From positions 1,612,001 through 1,676,000 of the forward strand of contig NZ_CP021109.1 of assembly GCF_002119725.1 (NCBI RefSeq): DNA of 64,000 nucleotides. Direction: 5' to 3'. This DNA comes from Bordetella genomosp. 9 (GTDB lineage Bacteria; Pseudomonadota; Gammaproteobacteria; Burkholderiales; Burkholderiaceae_B). Below are positions 61,489 to 64,000 of the stretch, one piece after another (position 1 is the stretch's first letter; each line of letters starts with the position of its first letter). The position numbers and the translations under genes were made by a program. The notes under the pieces were generated by a model that had not been told where the DNA came from, did not search any database, and saw only the letters and a list, made by a program, of their open reading frames with translations.

Positions 61489-62394
61489 ATGACTCAAGCG
61501 GTGGATATGGCCGCCCCCGAACCGCGCCGCGACGCCTTTCTGGTGGCCCTGGGGGAACGCGTGCGACGGCTGCGGGCCATCCGCGGCATGACCCGCAAGG
61601 CCTTGGCGCAAGCCACAGGGGTTTCCGAGCGCCATCTGGCCAATCTCGAGCACGGCGTCGGCAATGCGTCCATCCTGGTGCTATTGCAGATCGCCAAGGC
61701 CTTCAATTGCGCGCTGGCCGAACTGGTGGGCGACGTCACCACGGAATCGCCGGAATGGCTGTTGATCCGCGAGCTGCTGAGCGGACGCAGCGAAGCCGAC
61801 CTGCAGCGCGCCCGGGAATCGCTGGCGCAGTTGTTCGGCATGGGCGGCGCGCAGCGTCCCAATCGTTTCCAGCGGATCGCGCTGATCGGGCTGCGCGGCG
61901 CCGGCAAATCCACACTGGGCCAGATGCTGGCGGACGACCTGGGCTATCCCTTCGTCGAACTCAACGTGGAGATCGAACGGGTAGCCGGTTGCGGCATCCT
62001 GGAAATCCACAATCTCTACGGCCCCAATGCCTACCGCCGCTATGAAAAGCGGGCGCTCGAAGAAGCCGTTCAGCTGTATCCGGAGATGGTGCTGGCGACC
62101 CCTGGAGGGCTGGTGTCCGAGGCGGCTACTTTCAATCTGCTGCTGGCGCATTGCTATACCGTGTGGTTGCGCGCCACGCCGGAGGAACACATGGGCCGCG
62201 TGATGGCGCAGGGCGACTTCCGGCCGATGTCCGGCAACAGCGAAGCCATGGCGGATCTCAAGCGCATACTGGCCGGCCGCGAAGCGTTCTACGCGAAGGC
62301 CGACCTGACCTGGAATACCAGCCACATGGACGTGGCGGAGTGCTTCGCCGGTCTGCGTGCCCAGGTCCGCAAGGCGGGCGGGCTGCCCCTCTAG
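61489..62394 (+). CDS. boxR: BoxR/BzdR-type benzoyl-CoA-responsive regulator
   Basis: 301 residues with the characteristic two-part design: an N-terminal XRE-like helix-turn-helix (LGERVRRLRAIRGMTRKALA, then GVSERHLANLEHG, about residues 20-80) and a C-terminal shikimate-kinase-like domain with Walker A GLRGAGKST near residue 134. In BoxR/BzdR this domain senses benzoyl-CoA and relieves repression of benzoate genes. GGAG stands just before ATG 61489. It lies between the divergent bclA operon and boxC. Confidence 0.93.
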   Translation: MTQAVDMAAPEPRRDAFLVALGERVRRLRAIRGMTRKALAQATGVSERHLANLEHGVGNASILVLLQIAKAFNCALAELVGDVTTESPEWLLIRELLSGRSEADLQRARESLAQLFGMGGAQRPNRFQRIALIGLRGAGKSTLGQMLADDLGYPFVELNVEIERVAGCGILEIHNLYGPNAYRRYEKRALEEAVQLYPEMVLATPGGLVSEAATFNLLLAHCYTVWLRATPEEHMGRVMAQGDFRPMSGNSEAMADLKRILAGREAFYAKADLTWNTSHMDVAECFAGLRAQVRKAGGLPL

Positions 62395-62417
62395 TCCGAA
62401 AGTCTTTCCCCGGCGTC

Positions 62418-62502
62418 TGCATTTTTTTGCACGTCCGCCTTGACTGGCGCAGTGTCATGCACTATTCTGCATCAAACATAGATTCATGCAATATGTTGCA
62501 TG
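62418..62502 (+). promoter_or_regulatory. Three TGCA-N6-TGCA operators upstream of boxC
   Basis: TGCA pairs with exactly six bases between them occur at 62418-62431, 62458-62471 and 62487-62500; the third is embedded in the larger palindrome CATGCAATATGTTGCATG (7-bp arms, 62485-62502). BzdR of Azoarcus binds TGCA-containing palindromic operators, so these are strong candidates for BoxR sites. They precede the boxC start by 25 to 109 bp. Confidence 0.7.
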
Positions 62503-62526
62503 CTTCGTGCGGTGCAGGAGACCTTC

Positions 62527-64000
62527 ATGACGAACGCCGTAGCTCCGGTCGATTTCCGGACCGATCCCACCCGCTATCGCCACTGGCGCTTGACCACAGA
62601 CGGCCCGATCGCCACGCTCGCCATGGACGTGGCCGAGGACGGCGGCTTGCGCCCGGGCTACAAGCTCAAGCTGAACTCCTACGACCTGGGCGTCGACATC
62701 GAACTGCACGACGCCCTGCAGCGGATCCGTTTCGAGCATCCGGAAGTCCGCACCGTGGTCGTCACCAGCCTGAAGGACCGCGTCTTCTGTTCGGGCGCCA
62801 ACATCTTCATGCTGGGGCTGTCCTCCCACGCCTGGAAGGTGAACTTCTGCAAATTCACCAACGAGACGCGCAACGGCATCGAAGACGCCAGCCGTTACAG
62901 CGGCCTGAAGTTCATTGCCGCGGTCAACGGCGCCTGCGCGGGCGGCGGCTATGAACTGGCGCTGGCCTGCGACGAAATCCTGCTGGTGGACGATCGGTCG
63001 TCGGCCGTCGCCCTGCCGGAAGTGCCACTGCTCGGCGTGCTGCCCGGCACCGGCGGCCTGACACGCGTCATTGACAAGCGCAAGGTGCGGCACGACCACG
63101 CCGACATCTTCTGCACCCTGGTGGAAGGCGTGCGTGGCGAGCGCGCCAAGGCCTGGCGCCTGGTCGACGACGTGATCAAGCCGCAGCGGTTCGCCGCCGG
63201 CGTGCAGGAACGCGCGCTGGCGCTGGCCGAAGGCAGCCGGCGTCCCGGCCAGGGCCCCGGGGTGACGCTGACGCCGCTGGAACGGCGCGACAGCCCAGAC
63301 GGCCTTTCCTACCGCTACGTCCAGGTGGACATCGATCGCCAGCGGCGTGTCGCCAACTGGACCGTACGCGCCCCGGACGAAATGCCGCCGCAGGACGCGC
63401 AGGCCATCCTGGCGCAGGGCGCCGAGTGGTGGCCGCTGCGCATGGCCCGCGAACTGGACGACGCCATCCTGTGGATGCGCACCAACGAACTGGACGTTGG
63501 CACCTGGGTGTTGCGCACGCGCGGCGATGCGCGGGCCGTGCTGGCCGCCGACGCCGCGCTGCAGGCGCATGCGGACCACTGGTTCGTCAATGAAACGGCC
63601 GGCATGCTGCGGCGGACGCTCGCGCGCCTGGACGTGACGTCCCGCACGTTGTTCGCGCTGATCGAGCCGGGTTCCTGCTTTGCCGGAACGTTGCTGGAAC
63701 TGGCCCTGGCCGCCGACCGCATCTACATGCTCGACGACGAAGACGCAGCCGATCCCGCGCGCATCGTGGTTGGCGAGCGCAACTTCGGCGCCTGCCCGAT
63801 GGTCAGCGGCGAAAGCCGCCTGCAGCGCCGCTTTCATGGCGAGACCGGGCCGCTGGAGGCCGTGCGGGCGCAGGCCGGAAAGGCGCTGTCGGCCCGCCAG
63901 GCGCTGGACCTGGGCCTTGCCACCTTTACCCCCGACGCCATCGACTGGGACGACGAGATCCGGCTCGCGCTGGAAGAACGCGGCGCGCTGTCGCCCGATG
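62527..64000 (+). CDS. boxC: 2,3-epoxybenzoyl-CoA dihydrolase (benzoyl-CoA-dihydrodiol lyase), cut by window edge
   Basis: Ring-opening enzyme of aerobic benzoyl-CoA degradation, acting after BoxAB epoxidation. The frame runs open to the window end; 491 residues are visible of about 550. Two crotonase-like halves can be seen: residues 30-260 with DRVFCSGANIFML and VNGACAGGGYELALACDEIL, and a C-terminal half with LFALIEPGSCFAGTLLELALAADRIYML. AGGAG lies 6 bp before ATG 62527. boxB and boxA probably follow outside the window. Confidence 0.92.
   Translation, partial: MTNAVAPVDFRTDPTRYRHWRLTTDGPIATLAMDVAEDGGLRPGYKLKLNSYDLGVDIELHDALQRIRFEHPEVRTVVVTSLKDRVFCSGANIFMLGLSSHAWKVNFCKFTNETRNGIEDASRYSGLKFIAAVNGACAGGGYELALACDEILLVDDRSSAVALPEVPLLGVLPGTGGLTRVIDKRKVRHDHADIFCTLVEGVRGERAKAWRLVDDVIKPQRFAAGVQERALALAEGSRRPGQGPGVTLTPLERRDSPDGLSYRYVQVDIDRQRRVANWTVRAPDEMPPQDAQAILAQGAEWWPLRMARELDDAILWMRTNELDVGTWVLRTRGDARAVLAADAALQAHADHWFVNETAGMLRRTLARLDVTSRTLFALIEPGSCFAGTLLELALAADRIYMLDDEDAADPARIVVGERNFGACPMVSGESRLQRRFHGETGPLEAVRAQAGKALSARQALDLGLATFTPDAIDWDDEIRLALEERGALSPD

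Overview
The window is high-GC (roughly two thirds G+C by eye) bacterial chromosome with dense, mostly co-directional genes, many ATGA/GTGA/TTGA start-stop overlaps and frequent GTG/TTG starts. Protein sequences and gene order point to a betaproteobacterium of the Alcaligenaceae, most like Bordetella or Achromobacter. Supporting neighbourhoods are rplI-dnaB, alaC-hom-thrC, dnaE followed by a lipopolysaccharide-core gene set next to lpxO, and a box-type benzoate cluster. I saw no rRNA, tRNA, CRISPR, transposase or phage gene. The genus is inference; the window has no taxonomic marker RNA.  Layout. 1-2800 holds the end of rplI, a kinase-like gene and dnaB. 2830-7631 (minus) holds a bile-acid:Na+ symporter-family carrier, pdxA, phoH, bcp and an Mth938-family gene. 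7800-11694 (plus) is alaC-hom-thrC for threonine synthesis. 11797-14108 holds a NodI/NodJ-type exporter and crcB. 14145-17165 (minus) is hpnC-hpnD-hpnE for squalene, head-to-head with alr, then an SDR gene and radA. 20779-24057 is the least ordinary part: structured non-coding repeats, an unrecognised beta-solenoid protein, rnk, a LysR remnant and a tiny secreted Lys/His-rich protein.  24058-33210 (plus) holds a YbbP-like permease coupled to a truncated haemoglobin, a Kdo-kinase gene, a putrescine transporter potFGHI, an ArsC-like protein and mpg. 33262-39356 holds a YrbL-like kinase, rmuC, rpiA, phoU with a candidate Pho box, yggX and argA. 39862-54121 holds a FapA-type protein, hrpA, lpxO (minus), and dnaE followed by four overlapping genes for LPS-core glycosyltransfer and deacetylation. 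54198-64000 is an aerobic benzoyl-CoA (box) locus. A minus-strand operon encodes benzoate-CoA ligase, an alpha/beta hydrolase and a complete Liv-type ABC importer. The divergent boxR regulator and the start of boxC lie on the plus strand.  The most unusual non-coding content is a family of GC-rich arrays, one at 27035-27290 and one at 37327-37620. Each starts at the stop codon of a gene and runs outward in the same gene-relative orientation. A 200-bp element with perfect 32-bp inverted ends lies at 20841-21040, and a 34-bp tandem repeat with a 15-bp hairpin lies at 21132-21255. The boxC promoter carries three TGCA-N6-TGCA sites that look like BoxR operators.
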